The translations under genes and the position numbers were made by a program. The notes beneath the pieces are model-generated. The model was not told the origin of the DNA. It worked only from the letters and a program-made list of their open reading frames with translations, and searched no databases. From Coniella vitis (lineage: Eukaryota > Ascomycota > Sordariomycetes > Diaporthales > Schizoparmaceae), in assembly GCA_011317545.1 (NCBI GenBank), contig WUJK01000004.1, forward strand, positions 186,001 through 250,000: DNA of 64,000 bases. The letters run 5' to 3'. The first letter of the stretch is position 1, and each line of letters begins with the position of its first letter. Positions 12,988 to 22,628 of the stretch are shown in pieces.

Positions 12988-14014
12988 ATGGCAGGAAACG
13001 AGGCATTGGCGACCAACAGCGTCGTCGGCGCGCAGGCCAACCTCGCCATCACCACGCACGGCTCTGACTGGTACTTCACCGTGTGTGCGATCATGGGCGT
13101 CACCACCATCGCCATCATGCTCTGGGCCCTGAAGAAGCCCCAGACACACCGTCTGTTCCACTACATCACCGCTCTCATCACCGCCGTCGCCTGTGTTGCC
13201 TACTGGTCCATGGCTTGCAACCTCGGCCAGACTCCCATCCAGGTTGAGTTTGTGCGTGGCGGTGCTCTCCACGCTGCAGGCACCCGAGAGATCTTTTATG
13301 TCAGATATATCGAGTAAGTCAAGATGGTCCCTTATTGTTTTTCCCTCATACAATCTTGACTTGGCAACGAATTACAACACAATCGCTAACACAAATAAAA
13401 TAAAAAAAAGCTGGTTCGTCACCACGCCTCTCCTCCTCCTCGACCTCCTCCTCACAGCCGGCGTGCCCTGGCCCACCATCCTCGTGACCCTCGTCGCCGA
13501 CGAAATCATGATCGTCACGGGCCTCGTCGGCGCGCTGACCCAGACCCGCTACAAGTGGGGCTACTGGACCTTTGGCATGGCCGCCTTCTTCTTTGTCGTC
13601 TACGAGCTGCTCGTCGACGCCCGCCGCCACGCCACCGCGCTCGGCGGGCCCATGCAGTCCACCTTCCTCCGCTGCGGCGTGCTGACCATCTTCCTCTGGT
13701 TCCTGTACCCCATCGCCTGGGGCGTCTCGGAGGGCGGCAACGTCATCCACCCGGACTCCGAGGCCGTCTTCTACGGCGTGCTCGACATCCTCGCCAAGCC
13801 GGGCTTCAGTCTTTTGCTGCTGCTCGGCCACCGCAACATTGACCCTGCCATGCTGGGCTTGCACGTGCGTGAGCCTGTTGGCTATCAGGAGAAGCACAAC
13901 ACTGCGGTGGACGGGCCGGCCTACACCTCCAGTAATGGTACTCACAACGGTACTCACAACAGTACTCACAACGGTATTCACAACGGCACGCACAATGGCA
14001 CGCACACCGCCTAA
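12988..14014 (+). CDS. carO: Microbial (type I) rhodopsin, CarO-type proton-pump opsin
   Basis: Exons 12988-13313 and 13411-14014 encode 309 residues with seven membrane segments. The intron (97 nt) falls inside helix C between ...YI and DWFVTTP. Bacteriorhodopsin-equivalent residues are all present: Asp109 (D85, proton acceptor), Thr113 (T89), Asp120 (D96, proton donor), Asp139 (D115), Asp234 (D212) and Lys238 for the retinal Schiff base. An Asp at the donor position is typical of pumping fungal rhodopsins (CarO, Leptosphaeria rhodopsin), while NOP-1 differs there. It should sit in plasma or internal membranes as a green-light proton pump. The C-terminal tail carries six NGTH-like tetrapeptides. 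The neighbouring divergent carX would supply retinal. ATG 12988 lies in a good context (CGCCATGG). The CarO subgroup call rests on residues plus synteny. Confidence 0.9.
13934..14005 (+). repeat. Six 12-bp units coding an NGTH tail in the opsin
   Basis: Six in-frame 12-bp units, consensus AACGGTACTCAC, encode Asn-Gly/Ser-Thr/Ile-His six times directly before the last two residues and the stop. Synonymous changes accumulate in the last two units (GGCACG), so the array is not brand new. Confidence 0.95.
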
Positions 14015-15648
14015 GGTTGTCTTTTCGTTTTTTTTTTGTTTTTAGACAGATTGATCGAAGCAATCAAAACGATCTTCAAGAAGAGAGAAGTCTTCAGATC
14101 AGATCAAAACGACCAGGGAATGATAAATACTCTGTTACGGCAGCCTGGATCAAAGATTCGACCAAGAAGACTTCACAAAAGAGACATATTCGAGAGAAAG
14201 ACATGCCAGAATTTGGGGGGGGGGAAATCCCAACAACCCGATATCTCATCTTTACTTTACGAGGTTCATGATTGTATACCCGGGCTATTTATTACGCAAA
14301 GGATCTGGTTAGAAGTTTTTGCTTTACACAACGATGGAAAAAAGAAAGTTGTGGGAGGGTGGGCGGGTGAATGGGGAGTGGTACTGACAGTCTTTTCAGT
14401 TGTTAGCGAATATGGGTGGTGGTGGTTCTCTTGACTATTTAATTAATGACCTAATCTTGTATCTTTCCAGTCCTTACTCTTCTACCGTGATTCATTCTTG
14501 ACTTTGTGTTAATCTTGTTGATTGTCAGTTCATTCCTGGATTGGTGTGAACTAAATACTGTGGGCAATGTTTCTCATTTTCAGAATCTTTTCTGACTCTC
14601 GATCAGGTTTCTCCCCATCCAATGCCTGAATCCTATGTTTGTGTACAAATGACTCTTATACCACAACTTGGTCGTTCCGTATTCGTGACTATTAACCTCT
14701 CCGCATAAACTAATTTAAGCATATATACAAGAACACGTGCGATTCGCTTTATTTCAATTATCAATGATATCAACTAATCACCAGTGCCTCAACTCCGTCC
14801 AACAAGTTACTAATAGTACGTGTTCATCATTTTGAGTCTCATATCATATGTCGCGTCTTGTAATAGTCAACACTACGCATTCAGAGTGCATACATAGTAT
14901 ATCACCAAGGCACAGCATCTTGGTTCCAACACACGTATCCCACTACACAGTGGCTGGAAAGGTTGAACTGACGTCAAGGTGGCCTTCCATCGACCTTTTC
15001 TTTTCCTCTTTTCCTTTTTATGTAGGCAGGTGGGTTATGTAAAGGTACACAACACTAGCATTCTCAGGAGATGACGTGAGTGTTTAATAATACTTCAGAA
15101 GCAAAAAAGAGGACCTTGATGGGCACCTTGCAGTTGGAATATCAAAAGACACCACTCTCCGTAATACGCCTTTTCGTAAGACTTTTGGAGATGGAAGGGA
15201 ATCAGTTGAGTATTAGAAGATTAATAAGATGCACAGGATTGTGAACCATCTTGTCCCGTGTGATTCGCCCTTCAACGCGTCTTTCTTCAGTTGGCAAGGC
15301 TGGCACGTGATACCGGTCGCAATACCAAGGGTTAGGGTTAGGCGAACCACTCGTTCTCATATAGTACATTCCACATCCATGCGGAGAGGTTGATCCGAGA
15401 CTCCTGACCGACCGTTTCGTCATAGCAGATGAATTGGCACATACGAGCTGGCGTCATCATGTGTTCAGCACCACGATCCAAGGGCGGGTTTCGCGATGTG
15501 CTTGTGCATGAGCGATGGTGCCACTGGGGAAGTGACGGTGTGGACACGCCAATAAGAAGGGGGTTCCTCTGAAGCTTCGCCGCCAGTGTACGTTCTTTGC
15601 CCAGCCAGCCAGCCAGTCCAGGCCAGTTCCACCAGCTTCACTTTCGTC
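14015..15648. other. Intergenic, AT-richer
   Basis: This gap follows the opsin gene. It has a T-run and G-run just downstream of the stop, a long AT-rich stretch at 14420-14850, and a telomere-like GGGTTAGGGTTAGG at 15329-15342. GCCA repeats (CCAGCCAGCCAGCCAG) at about 15601-15616 lie in the leader of the next gene. No gene is supported. Confidence 0.6.
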
Positions 15649-16907
15649 ATGGCTGCCTCTCGCCGCCTCTGTTTGGCAGCTTTTAAGCCCTCGCTCCCGG
15701 GGCAGCAGTCTCGACTGGTCGCTTCTGCTGCATCCATCTCCCGCTCCCGAGCATCACCAACGCCATCACCAACCTCCACCACCACAATCCAAACACAAGC
15801 AAGACCTTTGTCGACAGCCTCGCCCTCACAAGCCGCTCGCCACAACCACAGGCAACAGCTTTACCCCCACGCACTCGCACTCGCACGCCCACGCACTCCA
15901 TCGTCCACCATGTCGACCCAGAGCGCATCAGCAGCCAGCCACAGCGAGCTCCATCGCAACAGCCTCTTCAACGTCCAGGGCCGCGTAGCACTCGTCACAG
16001 GCGGCGGCTCGGGCATCGGGCTCATGATCACCCAGGCCCTGGCTGTCAACGGCGCCAAGGTGTACATCACAGGCCGCACCGCCGACAAGCTCGAGCGCGT
16101 GGCCGAGGTGTACGGCAAGGACATTGAGGGCGAGATTGTGCCCCTGCCGGGCTTTGACGTGTCGAGCAAGGAGGACATTGCGAAGCTGGCCAAGGAAATT
16201 GAGTCGCGCGAGAAGTGCCTCTGCATCCTCGTCAACAATGCGGGCATCAGCAGCAACACGGTCACCACCGAGAGCAAGTCGGCCGAGGAGATGAAGCAGA
16301 ACCTGTTTGATGCCGACAAGAGCACGTTTGAGGACTGGACGAGCGTGTACCGCACCAACGTGGCTGGAATCTATTTTACAAGTGGTAAGTTGTCTGTTGT
16401 CTACAATATTAGTAATAAGACAGCAAACCGCGCAAGATCTTACGAGCACTTTACACTAATCTCCACATCTCTACCATAGCTGCATTCCTCCCTCTGCTGC
16501 AAAAGTCTTCTGAGCTCCACGAGGGCTGGTCTGGCACCATCCTCAACATCACCTCCATCAGCGGCATGGTCCAGGTCGCCCAGCATCACTTTGCCTACAA
16601 CGCCTCCAAGGGCGCGGCAATCCACCTGACCCGCATGCTGGCCTCGGAGATTGCGTCGAACAAGCTCAAGATCCGCGTCAACAGCCTGGCACCCGGCGTC
16701 TTCCCGTCTGAGATGACGGCGAGCGAGTCGGACGACTACCAAAAGAGCCACATCCCCAAGGAGCAGTTCGAGGGCAAGGTCCCTGCCAACAGGCCGGGAC
16801 GCGACGTGGACATGGCGCAGGGGGCCCTGTTTGCCATCACCAACCAGTACTTGAATGGTCAGAACTTTGCCGTCGACGGCGGCTACACGCTTTCGGCTGG
16901 CCTGTAA
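15649..16907 (+). CDS. Classical SDR oxidoreductase, possible mitochondrial leader
   Basis: Exons 15649-16384 and 16480-16907 give 387 residues from the first ATG. Counting from it, the cofactor motif TGGGSGIG is at 117-124, NNAG at 196-199, and the catalytic Ser271, Tyr285 and Lys289 are in place; the C-terminus ends in the usual VDGGYTL. The fold matches rhamnolipid/3-oxoacyl-reductase-like SDRs, which use NAD(P)H on small keto or hydroxy substrates; the real substrate is unknown. An in-frame second ATG at 15910 (Met88) begins a 300-residue form of normal SDR length. The first 87 residues are Ser/Arg/Pro-rich, almost free of acidic residues, and contain RPLSTAS, like a cleaved mitochondrial presequence. 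So the gene may make two isoforms, or the upstream part may be leader only. Confidence 0.88.
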
Positions 16908-17905
16908 AAAGGTTAATTGTTGAATCGGTGCAGGTTGCGGTAAAACGGGGGCTAGGGAAGCTCTATAGCCAGGTTGTAACGACAGTAACGTTGATAACTC
17001 CCATAATGCAAAATACCAATTGCTCATATCAAGACGTCACGTCACGGCTGCTAAAGATTCTTCTTATAGACTGCTACACTGTCAATTGATGTAACGGAAA
17101 GAGATACACACGACATTTGCAGAGATTGTCACCGTGCAACATGTGACAATATCCAACAGTTTCTGCGCATGGTGTTTGCCGTCGCCGTCATTTGTGACCA
17201 CTCTCAAATGTCCATGAGCCGCGCTCTCAGTCGGGCGAGGCCTGAATGTACAGTTCCCAGCCCGATGACCCGAACGAGCCTTGGCCGCAACTTCTTCTCA
17301 TCCTTGCAGACTCTGGCTTTGGCTTCAGGTCACGGCATCACAGCATGTGCTAATGACGCCAGCATGGGACGATGTGCGAGGGAATTGGAGCCGCCTGGCC
17401 TAGACCCCCAGCTCCTCAGCTACCAAAAGCTACCGCGTCACGATAGCGCACACGCCGTCGAAACGGCCCGTGGGCCACTCAGCGTCCAGTGTGCAGTCGA
17501 TCACGAAGAGCACGGAAGCCATCTTGAACCGTTTTCAGCGTCGTTGGGGTGTGCGCATCCCAAGGTCGCTAACCCAAGTGCAGCCCGGGTCATGACGCTT
17601 CTTCGAGAGCTTGGAGAAAGCTAGGAAGAGCTTACGGGTCGAGCTCGGCACATGTGGTAGCTCGATAGCTCTCCTCCATGAGATGAGCTCGAGATTGACG
17701 GTCCAGCAAGCAAGAGAAAGCATCGATGAAGGGCCTCATAAAACACACTTACTTGACAGCACGGCGCCCCGTCCTCGACACTCCTGTTTTCTTCTCGCGT
17801 CGTCTTCCTTTTTCCTTGAAAAAAAAAAAAACAACCCCCCCTTCTTTGTTTATTTTCGCGCGGCTTGGGAAAAGCTTCAGCAAGCCGAAGCGAGACCATT
17901 CCAAG
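16908..17905. other. Intergenic, upstream of the hydrophobin-like gene
   Basis: About 1 kb containing only weak ORFs without recognisable domains. An A12 tract followed by C-rich sequence lies at 17820-17840 in the likely leader of the next gene. Confidence 0.6.
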
Positions 17906-18438
17906 ATGAAGGACCCCTTCCGACGCATCCCACTGTGGGCATTGACCCTGAGCCACATTGTGGCCGCTGTGCCTGCGCCCGCCACCGGCGGCGACGACGC
18001 CTCTCCCCAGACGGAGAACCCAGACAGCAGCGCGCTGCAGGCTGGCGTCTGCAGGAGCTCGGTCCGCAAGCCCCTCTGCTGCCACCAGAACTCGCTCGCG
18101 GGCCTCCTCCACCAGGGCTGCGGGCCACCCCTCTCCGAGCCGGCGGGCTCCCGAGCCTTTGTCGAGGGCTGCGGCGAGCATCACAAGACGGCCTTTTGCT
18201 GTACTGTGAACCTGGTACGTGCCTCTCATCTCTTTGTGTGTTATTATGTGTGGCAGATATATGAATATGAACCCCCTCTTGATGTGTCTTTGTGGTTGCT
18301 TTTTCGTTTTGTCCTTTCGACCCCCGTCCATTGTGTGTAGCCTACAGGCCGGTGGTCCTTTTTCCTCTCCCATCGGCCTGGGGAATAGATGGTGTGGTGG
18401 GAGCGGTTGCCTCTTACACATCCCCATTGTATACACCA

Positions 18439-18469
<31 letters not shown>

Positions 18470-19719
18470 ACACACACCACCAACGAACTCACCCGCTAAC
18501 GAACCACTTCCAGTTGGGCACCGCAGTGCTGTGCCAAGCCCCGCCAGGCTACGTCGCGAAAAGCGAGAGCGGCGCCGTCCTGAACAGACGTCAAGACGAC
18601 TACTACCGGTACCCAGGCATCGACGACGGCTACAACGACGATAAAAACAAGGGCGGCGGTGGCGGTGGCGGCTACCCCAAGGATCCCAAGGATCCCAAGG
18701 GCGGGTCCCCGCCGTACGGAGGCGGAGGCGGCGACTATCCCAAGAAGCCAGAGTACCCCCCCAGCTACCCGGAGCAGCCTTGCTGCGGTGACGACGACGA
18801 GTACAAGAAGCCGGTGGATCCGCCGTGCTGTGGGGACGATGATGGGTATGGCAAGCCTGACTACGGCAATGACGACAAGTATAAGAAGGATCCCCCCTAC
18901 GGCGGTGATGACAAGCACAAGAAGGAGCCGTCCTATGGCGGTGACGACAAGTACAAGAAGGAGCCGTCCTACGGCGGTGGTGGCGACTATGGCAAGGGTG
19001 AAAAGGACCACGGGTACGGCAAAGGGGGACACGGGTACGGCAGAGAACGGGAAAAGCACTATCCGCACTCGAGCTACGGCCCCGACGGATGGGACAAGGA
19101 CAACTTCGACCCCTTTTTGTTGAAAGGCCCCGACGGAGACACCTTTCCGTTCCCTCCGCCCGGCGGGTGGGACGAGGTCGGCAACCGTCCCGGCTCCGGC
19201 GGCCCGCCTGCTGGCGGCCCTCCTGCTGGTGGTGCCCCGGCGGAGGGTGCCCCTGCGGAGGGTGGCCCGGCCGAAGGTGCTCCCAGCGCTGGTGGAGAGC
19301 AAGGCGGTGCTGGCGTGGGCGGACCATGCCCTACGACGACAGTCTACGCGCCCGCGCCCACTGGACCTCCAGCAGGAGGCCCCCCCGCCGGCGCCCCCGC
19401 AGGCCCTCCCGTGTCCGGCCGGCCTGTTTCCTGGTGTGACCCCGCGCACCCCGATTGCAGGCCTTACTGCACCATCGGGCAGCCTGGCTGTGTCGACGAT
19501 GGCTTGTGTGAGGCTTGGGATCAGGCTTGCAAGAAGGCTTGGTGGGATACCCACCCGAAGCCAGGACAAGGCGGGGCTCCTCAAGGCGGCGCTCCTCAAG
19601 GCGGCGCTCCTCAAGGCGGCGCTCCTCAAGGCGGGGCTCCCCAAGGCGGTGCTCCAAGCGGTCCACCACAAGGCGGCTCTGGCGGCAGTGGGAAAGATGA
19701 GCATGACGGATACTACTAA
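17906..19719 (+). CDS. Secreted protein: class II hydrophobin domain plus long Gly/Pro/Asp/Lys-rich extension
   Basis: Exons 17906-18214 and 18514-19719 encode 504 residues. Residues 1-25 look like a signal peptide (LWALTLSHIVAAVPAPA). Cysteines at 49, 58, 59, 72, 89, 98, 99 and 110 give C-x8-CC-x12-C-x16-C-x8-CC-x10-C, essentially the class II hydrophobin pattern; Cys110 is supplied by exon 2, which supports the splice. Class II hydrophobins are usually near 100 residues and coat aerial hyphae and spores. Here about 390 residues follow: repeats of YGGDDKYKKEPS type, CCGDDD segments, Gly/Pro/Ala repeats, a second cluster of six cysteines (411, 418, 422, 429, 435, 442), then GGAPQ repeats (456-480) and a YY end. 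It is probably a wall-associated or surface protein. The intron (299 nt) is long for this genome and holds a CA microsatellite. Confidence 0.85.
18441..18469 (+). repeat. (AC)n microsatellite inside the hydrophobin-gene intron
   Basis: About 29 nt of perfect AC dinucleotide repeat, 45 nt before the 3' splice site and just upstream of a CTAAC branch-point-like sequence at about 18496. Confidence 0.9.
19566..19650 (+). repeat. 15-bp tandem repeat coding GGAPQ
   Basis: In-frame 15-bp units (consensus GGCGGCGCTCCTCAA) encode GGAPQ five to six times in the C-terminal tail of the hydrophobin-like protein. Units are nearly identical, which suggests recent expansion. Confidence 0.9.
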
Positions 19720-20600
19720 TCCAGTTGCCTTTCGCACCACAACACCCACATGAATCACAACCAAAGAGAAAAGCGCAAACAACCGCGTCCGAGGGAATGG
19801 AGGCCACTGATTGCCTCAAAAGTCAATTGCATATACACACACCAATAATACACTCAGCCTCAATCCCAACTCTCAACACATGTTATCACAACACACACAC
19901 ACACTCCTTGAATAACGACAATCGGATCTCTTCTGACCGTCACCTCTCCTCGGCCCCTTTTTGTTATTCACTTCTTTCTTCATTCCTTCCCACTCTTCAC
20001 ATTAATTCTCTTCTATACAATTCCTTGGCGATCAAAGTGCAACGCCCTCACTTCGTCCTTTTCACAGAACGCTGGATTGGCACAAGATGCTCGGCTAGCC
20101 TTTGTCAACCGCCTTCTTTTTGTTTTCATTTTTCATTTTCTTCAACTTTTTTTCGACTTCATTCGATCAAATTCTTTTTCTTGGGGTAGTCAAAATGGGG
20201 GATTATGGAATCATTGGATACGGACTTTTTTTTTTGTCTGGCAATTCAATACGTCGTAGAGGATCGAGTTACTACGAGACTAATTCAACATTGACATAAA
20301 ACTCTATATATGCATGCAAGTAGTGAATGTGAAGCACTCATTCTTTGTCCCCTACGTGCAGCAATGTTGAATCAAGGAATTTCGCAGACCTTGTGTAGCG
20401 CAACCCCTGTGTCATTGTCTGTCATTTCACGGTATGATACAATTCTGACAACCCAAGAGAAGCGTTTTCCCCCAAATGTACTCTTGGTCGTGACATCAAC
20501 ATCCAACGCAACTATACTAGACACCGCAACGTAAAGCGTGCAGCTCTCCCAAAGCCTGTATATAGACTACCTTTTTCATCATCTCTCAACAATCACAAGT
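19720..20600. other. Intergenic, 3' side of the hydrophobin-like gene
   Basis: CA-rich stretches (near 19840 and 19890) and pyrimidine-rich DNA with T-runs at 20110-20240. The short ORFs are low complexity. No gene is supported. Confidence 0.6.
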
Positions 20601-20700
20601 GGTCAGGTGGTGTAGTTGGTTATCACGTCAGTCTAACAGCTCGCTCGATTCGAGCAGTTGCGAACACTGAAGGTCTCCGGTTCGAACCCGGGCCAGATCA
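20601..20700 (+). tRNA. tRNA-Val (anticodon AAC) with 26-nt intron
   Basis: The cloverleaf folds as acceptor GGTCAGG/CCAGATC, D-arm, anticodon stem TCAGT/ACTGA with loop CT-AAC-A/C, and T-arm TCCGG-TTCGAAC-CCGGG, with discriminator A at 20700. The anticodon AAC is at 20635-20637. A 26-nt intron (20639-20664) lies after position 37, the canonical place. The acceptor stem has a G2-U71 wobble and an A5-A68 mismatch. A T-run follows downstream for Pol III termination. Confidence 0.92.
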
Positions 20701-22628
20701 TTCTTTTGCCATTTTCTTTTTTTTCCCCGGCACCCTTGGTCGCGGAAATCATATAGATAGCTGTGACTGACTAGACGCGACATAATAATCGAGGATTCTT
20801 TTTCTTTCTTCCTCCCCCCCCCCTTTTTTTTTTCTCACTCGGGTTTGGCTTCGCCCCATTCAATCAACTGTCTTTGTAAACGCACTGTCACTTGCTCTAC
20901 GTCTACTTTAGCGGGTATCCTATGGTATCCTACCTGATGCAACTCGCCCAGCGACCCCAAAACCTTGGTCCAATTCTCTTGTTTTCTCCCTCCCCACAAA
21001 CAAACAAACAAACAAACAAACAAGCGAAACAGAACCTATATTCACAAGGGGTCTCAATTCCCATGCTATGACGACTCTCCAGGGTCACCCTCCTTTACTC
21101 CCCAGAGTACAAGACGAAAAGAAAAGGCAAAAAAAGAAGAAGGAAAAAAAAAAGGAAAAAGAGAGAGAGAAAAAACACAATCTACTTATTTGAATTTTCA
21201 TTTTTACCCTATCAACAATGCAAATGCATATCGACTCCCACTGTTACATATATCATTATCCAAGCACTCAATACAAGAGCAAAGTTAGGTAGCCCAAATA
21301 TCGCTCCTTTAGTACAATTACTTTTTTTCTTTCCATTTTCCATTTTCCATTTTTCATTTTTTTTCTTTTCGTTTTCTTTCCCTTTCAAAAAAGAATATCA
21401 ATCCCCTAAAACTTAATTCACCAACCGGGCTGAATAAACAAGCAAACAAGCAAACAAGCAAACAAGCAAGCAAGCAAACAAGCGAGCAAACAAACAAGCA
21501 AGCAAGCAAGTAAGCAACGGAAACCACAATGATGATGAGAATTATCCCCAGAGTCCGTGGGTCCGGGTCCGGGTCCGAGTCCAGAATTAGATTTAGATTT
21601 AGATTTTTTTCGATTCGGAGTTTGGGATTCTGGGATTACTAGTTACACCAAAGGCGGGGGGGGGGAAGTGACTAAGTGACTTTAGTACTATATACAGGTG
21701 CTATCTAAGTAGAAGGAGTTACTTGCGGCAAGTACCGTCTCAGGTACATTCATCATATTATTCATAGATTTGCAATTCCATATTAGTCCAAAGAAAACAA
21801 AAAAGAGACTCCCTGGACATGGCTGGCACTTATACTGGACCATATTGTAATATACACACAAGACTTAAATTAGTAAACGGCATTTTTGTTACGTCTATTC
21901 AGTTGAGTCCATCAGCAGTCACTTGATCGGTGGGGAAAAGAACACTATGGGGAACAGGGGATATACGAAGCCCCGTGTATCTGTATGATCTGCAAATGTC
22001 TAACTACTGTCTGTCACTTGCCGCCGCCGGGCCTCAGCCCGACTGATGAACAAAGGACGACGACGACGACGACGACAGCGACGACCGCTGCATTTGCTGT
22101 CTGCTCGTATCGCTCTGTGTCACTCAACTTGATACCCTCAACCTCAACCCTCGTTACATGCATTTCTTCCGTGGCCTTCCCTCATGAACTAGCCAAGATG
22201 TACCAGAGACACCCCAGATATGCAGGTACCCGACCGGAAATGTAAGAGAGCAAACAAAAGAAAAAAAAGGAAAAAGGAAAAGAAAAGAAATCAAGAAAGA
22301 GCAACGCTGGAGGGGGGTATATTGTTCAAAAAATGCGGGTATCAAGTATCCTGATGACCCAAATCCGGGACCAATCTCGTAAACTCCAAACAAAACAACC
22401 CAATCCGCAACCCATAAAAGCAGATCCCAACAATACCAAGCAAAGAATTCAAAGCAAATAGATAAGGAGAAGTAGGAGAAGCAAGGAGGAGAGGCAGAAG
22501 CAGCTTAAATACCAAGCGAACCACACAAAAGAGACTTGGACGATCAGGATAAGAACACCTGCAGGCCCAAGAAGAAGAAAAGAAGAAGAAGAAAAAAAGG
22601 CGAGCCCGTACATCATGCACGCCCAAGC
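20701..22628. other. Intergenic, rich in simple repeats
   Basis: This stretch between tRNA-Val and the SWIRM gene holds a C10T10-like tract at 20813-20834, a (CAAA)n run at about 20997-21025, purine-rich runs at 21115-21180, a (CAAG/CAAA)n array at about 21441-21513, a poly-G tract near 21656 and a CGA run near 22060. No gene is supported. Confidence 0.65.
21441..21513 (+). repeat. (CAAG/CAAA)n tetranucleotide array
   Basis: About 70 nt of interspersed CAAG and CAAA units with a few GAG interruptions. A related (CAAA)n array lies 420 bp upstream near 21000. Confidence 0.85.

Noticed and set aside
15329..15342. TTAGGG repeats taken as a chromosome end
   Set aside because: Only about two units, with normal genes on both sides, so it is an interstitial motif and not a telomere.
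17621..19327. Long minus-strand ORF (568 codons) opposite the hydrophobin-like gene
   Set aside because: It is a GC-bias shadow of the repeat-rich exon; its product is Arg/His/Pro-rich without motifs, and it crosses the intron of the real gene.
18496..19782. Second minus-strand ORF (428 codons) over the same exon
   Set aside because: Antisense shadow; the hydrophobic Val/Ile runs are the complement of GAC/GAT-rich codons.
21441..21513. Regular short repeats considered as a CRISPR-like array
   Set aside because: These are contiguous tetranucleotide units without spacers in a eukaryotic genome; it is a microsatellite.
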